A stretch of 64,000 bases of DNA from Blastomussa wellsi. Taxonomy: Eukaryota; Cnidaria; Anthozoa; Scleractinia; Plerogyridae. The stretch is from contig OX393568.1 in the NCBI GenBank assembly GCA_947652115.1, positions 3,329,960 through 3,393,959 on the forward strand, read 5' to 3'. The first letter of the stretch is position 1; each line of letters opens with the position of its first letter. The position numbers and the translations under genes were made by a program. The notes beneath the pieces are model-generated. The model ran no database searches and was not told the DNA's origin. It saw only the letters and a list, made by a program, of their open reading frames with translations. Below are positions 48,901 to 59,012 of this stretch, piece by piece.

Positions 48901-51685
48901 TTCTATACATGAACTACGTTGGTTAATGATTTCTTTAGCACATAAAGCTGCATTCACCGGCATAATTCTTCGTATTATATTTCATATAATTTTTCATAAC
49001 TGCAAAAAAAAAATTGGAAATGAGAGTGCCAGTATCCTAACCCGAAACCCAAGGAAAGAGAAATCGCCAGTATTGTGACTTTAAACATGACATTTCTGAG
49101 ACAGTCTGTAACGTATACTTACCAAAACAGCAGATATTACCGCCGTGAATGCACAGAGAAGAGTTATTAGGCCCCAAACATGACCTCTAGAAAGCTTGTA
49201 CGCCTGGTAAAGACACAAGAAGGAAACAAAACACTTCAAGGAGCTTGATTATAGGAATCACTTTGTGCGTCCTGTTCGCTTGGTAGTATACATGAAAGTG
49301 AGAATCTCTGAAGTCTTCAGAAAGGTAGGCAAAAAAATCGATGAGTTGATCACACTGGGAAAAGAATGACACCAACATCTTGCGCATCAAGCCAGGAGCG
49401 TTAGTTTAATGGCTGAAAAATAGCACACTGAAGTGCGCATTAGTCACACGAAACGCGTAGGAGAATTAAAGAAGTTATACAACTACAGTTCGCAGAGTGC
49501 TGCTCGCTAGTTAAGTTTTTATTAAATCGTTTTTGGGGCCCACAGTTTTAGCTAAAACTGTAGGCCCCAAAATTATATCACGCACAAAATATGTCACACC
49601 TTGCCGAAATTTACCGCCTGTTTCCTGGACGCATTACCGCGGAGTTTGTCTTTCCCATATGTATATCCGTAGGTGTGTTCTTACGAAATGTAAACTCTAG
49701 TATGAGTTAGGTATATATACAAGCGCTTCGAGTTGTACTGTTAAACTCCTTGAGTTAGTGTGCGTTAGTCACACGAAACGCGTAGGAGAATTAAAGAAGT
49801 TATACAACTACAGTTCGCAGAGTGATGCTCACTAGTTAAGATTTTATTAAATCGTTTTTTAAATAGTTTTTATTTAATCGTTTTATTAAATTGGCTAAAA
49901 TATGTACCAGTTGGGAAGCTTAAAAACGTAAAACCAAAAAAAAACATAAAAAAATGCGGTAAACGGCCTTTCTTTATAATATAAGTAATTTGCAAATTTT
50001 CACAAACCTTTAATGCCACGTAGCCAAAAAATCCTGTCTTAGCAAAGATTGCGACCAGAATCATCTGCCACAAAGGAGAAGAAACGATTTCTTATTTAAA
50101 TTCAACAAACACAGGAACGCAAGTTATAAATGAAGGATAACACAATATTCAAATAAAGTTGTGAAAAAAAGTGATAATAGTGATATTTAATAGAAATTAG
50201 TTTTATATTTAAAGGGACACTGGCACGGTATTTTGGCGTCATTTTTAGATGCTGAAATATGTTCTTGCATCAATGGAAACCCAAAAATAATGGTGTGGTT
50301 TTGTTACTTAGGTCTATATCACTACCTTGCCGCCTATCATTTAGGATGGCAAGGATGGAAATGGATTGAAACGTGATAAAACTTGTAGAGCCATTCCTTG
50401 AAAACATCGCAAGAAATTCAATATGGTTTGCTCTGTGAGCCACAATTCGTTTGATATCTTTCTGTTAGCCCATCAGGAGCATTTTGGGCACGAGTAAAGA
50501 TACCAGGTAATGGTTTAGCAACGAATGAAGCTGAAAACACCAAAACCCCTGTGACAGTGAAAGAAAGCACATACCATTCCAAACAGTAGAGCTAGAGTTT
50601 CCCATTCAACCCAGGTGACGATGGTCTCAAGAGATGGTCTCTAGATGATGAAAAGGTAAATTGCAATGAAAATTTTAATTATTACTTGTGGAAGTCATGC
50701 TAGACCCCGCCTGCTATAATTATCCTTTCGTTGATTTCTAAAAATCTGGGTAACTGGTTTTATATAATAAGCCCAATTATGGATGCATTTTGATTGGTAC
50801 ACGTACACGTACACTGATGTAGACTTTGTTTCTTTATTATTAATATAAAACAGATAGATTCCATGTTGCCGTGTGTCTGTTCAGTAATAGATCGCAGAAG
50901 ACATTAAAATGTGGCAAGAACATCAGTGACACACTCGACTATCGCCTCGTGTGCCACTTTTTTTACCACATTTTGATGTCATCAGTGATCTATTACTGAA
51001 CAGAAGCACGGCAACATGGAATCTACCGGTATTTGTTAAATAGAAAGAGGCTGGACTATCCAGAACAAATAGACAAACTGGAATTGATTCAGTAAACAGA
51101 GTAAAACTGCTTTTGTTAGGACATCTGCAAAGGGTTGGACATTCTAGTCTTCTCAGATAAGGATGAAAACCGTAGGTCCTGTCTCCTGCATCTTCAGTGT
51201 TATGGCAAGCAGGGACGTTAAAAAACCCACGCATTTCTCGCAAAGAGTAGGGAATGAGGTTCCTGGTGTTGTGGTCTGGCCTCGTATCACGGGTTGGTGC
51301 TTAACAAAGGGATAACCTCACTGCACCTTTCCCCCATGGACGGACTTGTCCAAGAAAAATTGAGTATGAGTATGTGTAAGAGTACGAGTATTAATATTCT
51401 AGTCTCCTGTCATCTTCTGTTTTAAACCAACTATAAACACAAGTCATGTAAACTCAAGCATTTTGTAGTTTGTCTTAAAATTATAACTTGCCTGTTATCT
51501 TAAAAACATTTAAAAAGATACAAATGAATGAACAAGCAAGGAAATGTTCTTAGTTTACCTTTTCCATGTGTGACAAGAAAGACAGCGCTGCCAAGGCACC
51601 TAGCATTGCTGCAGTAGCTCTGTGAACAAGCTGCAGGAAAAAGCTTTGGTATAAGATATTAAATATCTATTTATTATTCTCAAAC

Positions 51686-51722
<37 letters not shown>

Positions 51723-54700
51723 TAACCGTGAAGGAGGTTTGGCTACCCGATCTTAATTAGCATAAATTTTGACGATTTTATTTCTCAGTTTACTCCTCAA
51801 TTTTTGTTTCAGTTGAGAAGATATATTAAACACTTGAGACAGTGTTTCATCGGCTATCCAAACACCTCAAAGTTCGTTAAAAATACTCTGTTGCACCTTG
51901 TATTTTCAACTCTCTTCTTGGTGTTTCAATATCCCGATGAAACACTGTCTCTCGTGCTTGATATATTACATAAAATTTAGTGGGTCAGGAATTTTATAAT
52001 GCAACCAAATTGTCAACAGATGATCTCAATTATCTTCAAAGAAAACTGAAATATTTGTTTCACTAGCTATCACACTATTTATGATTTTACTTTACAGTAA
52101 GAGAGAGATTTGTAATTAAGAAAGTGTGTAATGAATCCACACTTTTTGTGGCCATTGGCACTTTTTCCCAAGCAAGGGTAATAAAGTCACCTATAATAAA
52201 ACAAATGTTTTGCATGAGGTACTTGTTAATTAAGTTCGCGTGAATTGCACATTCTCTGCTGTACTACAGTTTGGCGTAAAAAGTGTTGATGGTCGAGATC
52301 TACATGGCCTGTTCTAGCTCTTCTCATATTTAAGCATGTACCGGTAACTACATTGTAATAATTAATCAAAATCATGCAGATTAACTTTCTATTTTCATAC
52401 CTCAAATATGATAAGTATGTAAACTCCGATTAAGATGACAAATGCAATAATCACCTAAAACAAATGAACATCATTTTAAGTATAAACAATAAATCAGCTA
52501 GAATAACTAATTAATTATAATTAATTACAAAATTAAAAGAAGCCAACTAAAGGATGGTATTTTTGTTCTGTCCCCTCCTAACAAGCTTGTCTCAGCTGCT
52601 TTTTACAAACATCCTTCATGCATCCCATATTACAGCACCATCCTGGAAATTTCTCAACAACTAATTTACCCTCTCATTCAGATACATTTTTGTTTTTCTG
52701 TGTATTGACTGAAAAAAGTATATATTAAATTACCGGTAATTAAAAATAACTATCCTGAGAAACGTCTTACTTGAACATCTGCAGTTACAGGTTCCAGAAA
52801 GTACCTGAATTGAATTGCAATTGGAAAGGAAGTATTTGAAGTTAAAGCCAACATCAAGTGTGTTATACTGTGAAGAGAAAATCAATGAGTAATGTCAACG
52901 TAATTCATGATCAATGTCCAGACCATATCCCCTCAATTTAACAGTCAAAAACCAATAGCAGCCATTTAGCACAAAAATATGCACGGACGTTTGTCTGCAG
53001 ACATTACAGTATCTGTTCCAAGAAGAAAAGCTCAAGGAATTTAACTGAAATTTTTGAGGAACAAATAATCTCCAAGGACAAATATTAAGTGCACCAAACC
53101 CAGGGATGTAGGTAAGGGTCGCTCAGTCTGGATTCTGGTGAGCCAAGCATAAGGCCGCCACACTCCCATAATACGACACAAGAAAATTAGGCATACTATC
53201 ATGTATCTTAAGGCTACTAACTTGTCCTTTTCTGCAAGATCAAGTCTCTTTTGTATGGTGACAGGATCAATGACTGTTTCACAACTGGGTGAAGAACAGT
53301 TGATTCCAATGTTAATTAACTCCTAATGGTATAAGAAATTTCAAATTAGAAAGTGTGGCATATCAAATAAACTTTTCAACATTGGTAAGCACATCTTCTC
53401 TTTTAAAAACTTATTTTCAGAGGTTACAATTTTTGTAACCATGCACTAGCTTCGAGGGTCCCCTAGTTGTAACTGCCCACAAATTACGTATTGCAAATCG
53501 TGATGGTGGCGCGAAACAGGACGGCCATGTTGGAAGTGTTTGGAAGGTTGTTCTCCCTTCGAGTTTGTTATTGGTGAATTTGGAAGAGAATTATCTGGAG
53601 GAATCCACACTGTAAGCATTCAGTTTCCATCGGACTGAACTACAATTTTCGTTGGAGTGTCACACTTACTCCCAGACTGTTGCATTTTCAGTGAATTGCA
53701 CTATTGTCTAATTGGAAGTTGTAATCTCAATGTGTGGATGATTAAATGCCTTGTAAACTTAGACATCTCTGAAACTGATAATGATGTCCCAAAACCCAAG
53801 CGGGCGGAGATGCCCCCAAGATACAGTACAGTGACTAAAAATAGTGCACACTGACTAACATTACCTTTTGCCACTGTGTTAAAGGGAGCCTTTGTGCAAA
53901 ACCATTCAAGGTGTTTTGAATGGTTTTGAGCAATGGAGAGCTAGGTCATTTTTACTGAGTTCTTATGTGGCACGCGTCCCGCATACTGCTAGGATCAGCA
54001 ATGTCGCTACCATCATGAGATGTGGAAATGAGAGTGATGGCAAATTTTCAGCTCGGTAAATTTAATGTGAAAGATTAATTAATCAACATGACACGAGCGC
54101 GAGTCCCCGACAGGAATCGAACCCATGACCTCCCGAACACCAGGCGGGCGCTCTATCCACTGTGCTACAAGAACTCATGGAGAGCTAGGTCAGTTTTACT
54201 GAGTTGTTATGATGATAGCGACATTGCTGATCCTAGCAGTATGCAAGACGCGTGTCACATAAGAACTCAGTAAAAATGACCTAGCTCTCCATGAGTTCTC
54301 GTAGCTCAGTGGATAGAGCGCCAGCCCGGTGTTTGGGAGGTCATGGGTTTGATTCCTGTCGGGGACTCAGAATTTTTCTTTGTCCCACGCTTGTGTCATG
54401 TTGATTAATTAATCTTTCACATTAAATTTACCGAGCTGAAAATTTGCCATCACTCTCATTTCAACATATAACAAGTTTTGAGCCTGCCATTACCGGTCAT
54501 TTTGTTTAGGAATGCTTGATGAGCCGAAGCGTTGGTTTGGAATATCACTGAGGTTTGTCTACTTTTTATTTAGGTGAATTGGAAATGAAAGATCAGATCC
54601 AGTGACTAATTAATAATAATTGAATGCAAATATACATTTTACCTTGCTAGGTCTCATGGTAGTACCATTCCTGTTTACTAAACCAATGGTGAGATTTTGA

Positions 54701-57700
54701 TCTGATTGGGAATTACCTACCATAAAGCAAGAAATGAATTTCGGTAATAACCAGGAGTCTCCCATATGAAACAACTGGGATGCTGGATGGAAATTTTGAA
54801 TTAAAGGGCTATTTTCACGATAATGCACATGCTAAGCCTTTTTTATCACCCTTCGAGAACCTCGCACTTCCTGTGAAGTTGATAAGAAAATACAAGCAAT
54901 GGTTTCTGTTTAAAACTTCCAAAAATGGTCAAACGATACCTTACGTCAATAGCTTTTGCAAGCCTTGCGAGGTTGATGGAAGAGGATTTTAATCGCATAA
55001 ATTAACTTTGATTTCTGTTACATCAGAACAGAACACTGAACATCCTACAAATGCATAATTGTGCAGATGAATGAGGCAATAATATTGTGAAAGACTTAAA
55101 AAGAAGTTTAGGAAATTTGTACGCTCAAAATTATGACTGATATGAAATACCTTCATCTTTTTGTGTAAAAGGGCCAGACACTATAACAGTAATAACTGAA
55201 TCTTGTTTGTGACCCAATTCAAAGACTGGTGTTCAGGTAAGGTGTTAATAATCTGATATAAAATATCAACTAAAAATATTACACAGTGTACATTACAAGT
55301 GCATAAACAGGGTATATAGTATATATACAGGCGCATTATAGATTGTATATGTACAATAGTTTTGTACTGAAATGTGGGTATAAGGTATATTCTGGTAAAA
55401 TACTCATTTGAATGTTCAAAATCTGTTTCTTTTTGCCTTAATCTAGAGCATGCATTTTCCCCTTCAGTAGCATTTTAATTTGGGTTTTCGGGTTTATCAG
55501 TACACAAATACCCCCTCCCTGACCACCTTGATTTGTGCATGTGCATACGTCATCATAAGATAACTGCCATGCATGTACGTGATGTATTGAGACAAAAAGC
55601 AAAAAGAAGACACAATAAGAAAGGATACATTCTGGAAAAGAATTGGACACACACAAAAGCTTGGCTGTTTCAGGGGCTTCATCGCTAATGGAAAATAAGA
55701 CCTATAGTAGACACAGTAAAAAGGAAATGGTCAGTACAAAAAATGTGACATTATAAAGAGGGGAAATCAAATGACTGTGCAGTGCTTGAAATTAGCAGTT
55801 GCCCGGTTGCCTGATATAACTAAAACTTCATTCAGGAAACCAGTTTTAGGAAAAATAAAGGGCTGGTTGTCCAAGATTGTCCGGAAAGTGCCAAAAGGAT
55901 AAACTGGATTTTTTCTAATTTTGAGCACTGTCCAATGTTCTTTTAACACTCAATAAGATAGTGGTAGGCGTGGTAGCTTAATGTTTAGCATGCTGGACTC
56001 TGGATCAGACAGTCCAAGTTTGAGCCCTGGCCGGGCACTGTGTTTTTATGTGTTCTTTGACAGGACACTTTCCTCTCACAGTACCTCTCTTCACTCAGGA
56101 GTATAAATGATGTTGGGTTTAACACCCTGTGATTGACTAGCATCTCAGCAAGAGATATATATTCCTAGGCACTTAAATGCTACAAAAACCAGGATGAGCT
56201 CCGGCAGTATTTTGGTCAATTTGGCATGAGGCTTTACCATGTGCTAGAATAGTGATATCGGCATGCAGTGTGTGCAAAGAGTGTAATGTAGCTTCATGTA
56301 TACCATGCATTATGTATCAGTCAAATCAAAGCTTCAACATCCCCCACCCCGGCATACCCCAGGCATTTGACACCCATGCCTTTCCCGGGGGTGGGGAATT
56401 TGATCCTCACTCATGTAGGGTGGGGAATTTGAACATTAGCCTAGATTTCATGTTACGTGTCCCAGCGATTCCACGTGGGTTGATAAATCATGGTGGAGGC
56501 TGACATGGTGAGTTTTGAGAATTTTAAAGGACAAGATTGCAGCTTCTTGGTGGCTTGGTTAAAAATAAAAGGACTAAGGCTTAAGGCACCCTGTACCTAT
56601 TTGAGAGGTAGATAAGATTATCACGTTCTAGGAGCTAAAACTGCACCAACAGATGTTAGGGTTCTTCGGCAGCTTGATTACTCTGGTTGATCTCGACTTC
56701 AGTAGCATAATAGAAGCTACTAAAACGTTGAAACAGTAATCTGGTCATTTATTAATTTTCCCAGGGGTGAGGGCATTTGAACGGCATTTTGGCCCAGGGA
56801 GGGGGGAATTGGAACACAAATTTTCCAAAAATTCAAATGCCTGGGGGTTGCCTGGAGGGGGGGATGTTGAAGCTTCGATTTGAGTGATGCATTAAATATG
56901 ACTGCAATGTTTCAAAATAATTATTGTTATAATATTTTATAAAGCATGCCCCCAGACGTTGAATTATTAAATCTAAATTTACAGGTCTGCACTCTGCATT
57001 TGCTGCACACAGTAAAAATATCACTTACTGCGAATACAATAGCCAAAAGGAAGAAAAACCAAGGTTTGATTTTCTTGGACTTGTTTCTGTATGGCAAACA
57101 AAAGGATTTAGCATTAATGCTTTATGGGGGGAGCACTGAAACTTACAATAAAGTAACATGAAATGAATGAAGGCTACAACAAGAAATGAACCCATGACCT
57201 TTGTGATACTGGTGCAACGTTCTACCAGCTGAGCTATGAAGTCTTGATACATTGAGAATAGGTCGATATTATTCTTGCAAGTTCTAATATCCTGCAGGAT
57301 TAGAACCTTCAATTGACCTACTCCCAATTTATCAAGGCTTCATAGCTCAGTTGGTAGAGCATCGTACTGGAAATGTGGAGCATGGTTTTGACTTGATTCC
57401 CACTGATGCCTGGAATTCTTTTTTTCAAATTCTTTACGGACTGAAAAATGCAATTGCTCAAGGTGACTGAACACATTTTTGAAACCTGTGTTGCATTTGC
57501 TGCCTTATTTTCTAAAACTGTTGAACAGCTCAAGCGCCCAAAATTGGCAGAACATAAGTTAAGGCGGGGGTCTACCTGAAAGCCATTTTTCCTGCATTTT
57601 AAATGGGTTTAATGCAAATATCTCTTTTGCATTTCAAGAAATGCAAAACCCCTTTGCTTGGAACACTAAGCAATGTTTTGAGGTGTTATGTAAATTTTTG

Positions 57701-59012
57701 GATGATACTTTGATATATTTGGGAGGAGGAAGTGTTTCTTAAAGGAGAAGGAAAATTGGGAGAGTTTAAAAATTCGAATTTGATTTTTAAAATTAGAATA
57801 TGCAAACCCAAACAGTGCCCTTACCAAGCTGGTTGCTCTTGGGTGGGCATCAACTGTCTGTGGGTGTTTCAAAACAAATTTTCTTCCTTTTAAACCTACT
57901 CTAAACCTCTCAAAATTTGATTCCAATTCAGGTAGACCCCCGTCTTAAAAGGATAGACTTTCGAATTTTGACAGTTACACTGATGTGTGCACTATTGCCA
58001 TGGTAATGTGACTGCATATAAACATCCCTTTATAATCAGATTTTGCATAATTGCAGAAATCAAGATTTCTTCTATCTATCTTGTAATACTCAGAAATTAA
58101 CACTATTCTAATGATTTTTAGCAATTTGTCCTCGAAAAATAACTCCATTATTTACAATTTCCTCTGTTAAATTGAAGTATTTTCCTGCCAAATTTGGTGA
58201 TATTGTAACAAGTGGTTTTCCAAAAGCCTGGCACTGTACTGTGTTCAGTCACAAATTGCTTTCACACTGCAAGCTAGGATCATTTCATTCATTTCATCAT
58301 TACTATGCAGTTCATATAATTATGTCTTTCATAATAATAATAATGATAAATAAATAGATAATCTATTAATGTCTGAGGAGGCTCCCGTCACAATCTGTGG
58401 TTTTCAGGGAGGTCCTCATTAAAATTTATTCATTTATTCATTTATTATACTGTAGATAATTCAGGAGTTTACTGCAAGAATGTCACTCATATAATACTGT
58501 ATTTCAAAATATTGCATATTCAGAATTTGCAAACTGTGTTGTTGGCATATGCAAATTCTGCAAATTTCTTTATTCCCTCAAAATAATAAGGAACTTCAAA
58601 GCTAAGGCATCTCGCATACCAGGTTTCAGTTAAACATTGTACATTCTGAAGATTCCTAGTATATATTGCTATCAAAAACCTACCTAATATGTTTCCAGAA
58701 AGGTACAACCTCGGGTTCAAAAGAATCTGAAGAACTGCCAGCTGGGAACACGATTGACATCGACAATTCATTTTGACTATCTATATCTGCAGGTCTAACA
58801 TAATGATTTTCATGAGTAATCAACGGCGTATTTTCGTTGGGAGCTGCACTCTCACGTCGCATTCTTTCAATGTCTGGGCTTGAACATGGAGAGAGAAAAA
58901 TGGGACTGTCTGTACCACTCAGTGATTGGCAAGAACGAAAAGGACTGCCTGTGGTTGGAGGAGTAGAGCCCGGCGTAGAGTTGGAGACATCATAAAATCC
59001 ACGCAAAGCCAT
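36943..59012 (-). CDS. OCA2: OCA2 (P protein) orthologue, 27 coding exons
   Basis: Exons: 58684-59012 (ATG), 57029-57086, 55512-55563, 55151-55195, 54643-54716, 53222-53322, 52771-52867, 52401-52454, 51559-51630, 50575-50640, 50008-50064, 49123-49203, 48494-48537, 47838-47920, 46900-46955, 46062-46141, 44567-44619, 43533-43674, 43224-43272, 42712-42820, 42157-42284, 41320-41379, 41091-41120, 40237-40320, 39370-39457, 38235-38328 and 36943-37018 (TAA). Phases chain throughout and total 2,262 nt, 753 aa. The order follows vertebrate OCA2: N-terminal ENTPLI motif, first membrane helix ([12 protein letters not shown]), luminal region, then the permease with [63 protein letters not shown] and [16 protein letters not shown]. 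It is a multi-pass organellar transporter of the ArsB/NhaD/DASS type, needed for melanosome pH in vertebrates. Exons 55512-55563 and 55151-55195 rest mainly on phase and splice fit. Confidence 0.93.
37553..37711. mobile_element. Foldback repeat in the last OCA2 intron
   Basis: Inverted arms run from gtaatcaaa to tttgattac. The core is near-perfect, centred on cccgagcctttaggtgaagg, with cgttttgtcaaaattctta and its reverse complement about 37603-37664. Non-coding. Confidence 0.6.
37954..38168. mobile_element. Miniature relative of the Harbinger element
   Basis: 215 bp. The left end GGGACCTTCAGATTGGAGTG shares its first 13 bases with the full Harbinger at 31328-36744. The right end (ctccgatcttaaggttcc) is a degraded inverted copy. 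There is no coding capacity, so it would depend on a transposase from another copy. It lies in the last intron of OCA2. Confidence 0.65.
38465..38875. repeat. C-run/G-run foldback repeat, copy 1
   Basis: Begins ggtatgtgccgccccaaagg and ends with a run of at least twelve C preceded by ggagta. The interior repeats the words gggtatgg and ggtctgaaaa several times. The same outline (ggtatgtgccgc at one end, a poly-C run at the other) occurs at 40518-40950. Confidence 0.55.
39752..40190 (+). mobile_element. tRNA-derived SINE split by a miniature element
   Basis: The A-box part of the head (ctggtttaatggttgggacg) lies before 39807 and the B-box part (gtttcgagccctggac) after 39958. The usual SINE body follows (cttgggcaagacactttact, gcgatggactagcatcccat, ccaggggggagta). 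The insertion therefore fell between the two pol III boxes. Confidence 0.75.
39808..39958. mobile_element. short TIR miniature element (TAGCCTGCGTAGC family), copy 2, inside a SINE
   Basis: Left end tagtctgcgtagctggtgg, right end ccgccagctacgcagccta. A longer inverted inner pair includes gcgctcgatcgaaacaag. Related at both ends to the 100-bp element at 4952-5051. Confidence 0.75.
40518..40950. repeat. C-run/G-run foldback repeat, copy 2
   Basis: The left end is gggggtggggggtacccc followed by taggtatgtgccgc. The right end contains the complement of ggtatgtgccgc-like sequence (gcggcacatacatatg) and a run of sixteen C. The interior repeats ccctatttaagga. In the OCA2 intron between exons 41091-41120 and 40237-40320. 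Confidence 0.6.
41487..41800 (+). repeat. Direct repeat copy A flanking an OCA2 exon
   Basis: Shares many blocks in the same order with 42358-42645: cgaggttgga, acaccgcgg, aaaaacgca, gtgcgaac, aattaccaaaatgttcacat and tctcgtttt. The exon at 42157-42284 lies between the two copies. The apparent 88-aa frame here is not a gene. Confidence 0.65.
42358..42645 (+). repeat. Direct repeat copy B flanking an OCA2 exon
   Basis: Second copy of the repeat at 41487-41800 (caaggttggaggacaccgcg, cgtgcgaactt, attaccaaaatgttcacatt, ctctcgtttttccgc). Diverged, non-coding. Confidence 0.65.
44958..45122. mobile_element. 165-bp foldback element in an OCA2 intron
   Basis: Left end GCTAGAAGATGGGT, right end acccatcttctagc. 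Internal inverted words include gcccttttgagatctataaa and tctagacctcaagcgggc. Confidence 0.6.
45367..45688. mobile_element. Mutator-like (MULE) miniature element, copy 2, with 9-bp target duplication
   Basis: Ends CATTCTCGTCCCCATAGCCC and its reverse complement (gggctatggggacgagaatg); the terminal words match the element at 12058-12344. The nine bases AATATCAGT occur immediately outside both ends. The interior (322 bp) is non-coding apart from inverted arms (ccttggcacgaaaaacg / gtttcttgtgccaagg). Confidence 0.85.
45766..45957. mobile_element. TIR miniature element (ACCGAGCTTAGTCGG ends)
   Basis: Left end accgagcttagtcggtctgt, right end acaggccgactaagctcggt. The interior has a second inverted pair around ggtctagatgggaaaatctagacc. 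It is about 80 bp beyond the Mutator-like element, in the same OCA2 intron. Confidence 0.65.
46451..46525 (+). repeat. (GTAT)n followed by G- and C-rich runs
   Basis: A short (atgt)n tract at 46469-46484, then a purine stretch and a run of about seventeen C at 46510-46527. It follows accgtgtataaataaagtta, a word also present at 5350-5370, which looks like the 3' end of a retroelement with a microsatellite tail. Confidence 0.5.
47151..47715. repeat. Minisatellite with about 100-bp higher-order unit
   Basis: Tandem units built from gccaagcgcggcaaaaatat, gtaaccactgccaagcgc, agaaaatgtgtaagaacc and aagcgcgggaaaaatgtgtt. At least three higher-order units lie between 47445 and 47690, with a more diverged arm to the left (47151-47300). 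A PLE 3' fragment separates the two arms. Overlapping frames here are artefacts of the repeat. Confidence 0.8.
47353..47443 (-). mobile_element. Penelope-like 3'-end fragment inside the minisatellite
   Basis: The reverse complement matches the PLE end at 30361-30455: ccgacgaagggctaacgctc, gaaacgtcaa, then ggtggccaattgacattatc and aacccagttgataaaacc. The hammerhead-like core is at 47411-47443 on the minus strand. Confidence 0.65.
48066..48275 (+). repeat. (TTCG)n microsatellite region
   Basis: Imperfect then near-perfect ttcg tetranucleotide tandem, densest at 48198-48265. It yields spurious Phe-Val-Arg-Ser or Asn-Glu-Arg-Thr frames on the two strands. Intronic in OCA2. Confidence 0.85.
49433..49534 (+). 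repeat. About 100-bp direct repeat, copy 1
   Basis: gtgcgcattagtcacacgaa, acgcgtaggagaattaaaga, then agttcgcagagtgctgctcg. Near-identical to 49760-49858. The segment between includes the hairpin ggggcccacagttttagc / gctaaaactgtaggcccc. Confidence 0.7.
49760..49858 (+). repeat. About 100-bp direct repeat, copy 2
   Basis: Same sequence as copy 1 with a handful of changes (gtgcgttagtcacacgaaac, ggagaattaaagaagtta). The spacing and the gaaacgcg word recall duplicated termini of Penelope-like elements, but no coding part remains. Confidence 0.7.
50856..51024. mobile_element. 169-bp TIR miniature element (AGATTCCATGTTGCCGTG ends)
   Basis: Left end agattccatgttgccgtgtg, right end cacggcaacatggaatct. 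The arms also share tctgttcagtaatagatc / gatctattactgaacaga, so almost the whole element is one palindrome. Between two OCA2 exons. Confidence 0.8.
51820..51967. mobile_element. 148-bp TIR miniature element (GAGACAGTGTTTCATCGG arms)
   Basis: Left arm atatattaaacacttgagac then agtgtttcatcgg; right arm ccgatgaaacactgtctctc then gtgcttgatatat. Non-coding, in an OCA2 intron. Confidence 0.7.
53936..54180 (-). mobile_element. tRNA-Thr-derived SINE, minus-strand member of an inverted pair
   Basis: Reverse complement of the 54285-54465 copy: ccgacaggaatcgaacccat is the complement of its B-box region and gcgctctatccactgtgcta that of its A-box region. The leading part (53936-54020) reappears inverted at about 54195-54300. 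Confidence 0.7.
54285..54465 (+). mobile_element. tRNA-Thr-derived SINE, plus-strand member of an inverted pair
   Basis: The head folds like a tRNA: gttctcg acceptor strand pairing with cggggac, A-box tagctcagtggatagagcgc, anticodon-type loop ggtgttt (tgt), and B-box gggtttgattcc, where the canonical C is lost. The SINE body follows (atgttgattaattaatcttt, accgagctgaaaatttgcca). The changed T-loop argues against a working tRNA. Confidence 0.7.
55971..56240 (+). mobile_element. tRNA-derived SINE copy
   Basis: Diverged head (gtggtagcttaatgtttagc; aagtttgagccctggc) followed by a decayed body (acactttcctctcacagtac, gattgactagcatctcagca, gctacaaaaaccaggatgag). Same family as the 62.2-kb copy. In an OCA2 intron. 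Confidence 0.7.
56312..56892. mobile_element. 581-bp TIR element (ATGTATCAGTCAAATC ends)
   Basis: Left arm tcagtcaaatcaaagcttca then acatcccccaccccggca; right arm tgttgaagcttcgatttgag then tgatgcat. About 60 bp are inverted at each end, including caggcatttga / tcaaatgcctg. The interior is non-coding. Confidence 0.7.
57172..57245 (-). mobile_element. tRNA-derived SINE head, minus-strand member of a second inverted pair
   Basis: The minus strand reads cttcatagctcagctggtag (A-box) and aaaggtcatgggttcatttc (B-box-like). Paired head to head with the copy at 57336. Confidence 0.6.
57336..57415 (+). mobile_element. tRNA-derived SINE head, plus-strand member of a second inverted pair
   Basis: cttcatagctcagttggtag (A-box) followed by a diverged B-box (gacttgattcccactgatgcc). 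The pair is separated by about 90 bp that are themselves partly inverted (ttgatacattgagaatagg / ctactcccaatttatcaagg). Confidence 0.6.
57563..57944. mobile_element. 382-bp TIR element bounded by TTAA
   Basis: Left end GGCGGGGGTCTACCTGAA, right end ttcaggtagacccccgtc; TTAA follows directly outside on both sides. The interior is non-coding. Like the 15.3-kb foldback, the TTAA flanks point to a piggyBac-type mechanism, without proof. Confidence 0.75.

Noticed and set aside
54297..54370. Possible tRNA-Thr gene
   Set aside because: A cloverleaf is possible but the T-loop is altered, the sequence continues into a SINE body, and an inverted copy lies next to it.
55261..55360. Alternative OCA2 exon (70 nt) with compatible phase
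   Set aside because: Weak donor and a hydrophobic Tyr/Ile-rich product in a region expected to be luminal; the 55512-55563 exon fits better.
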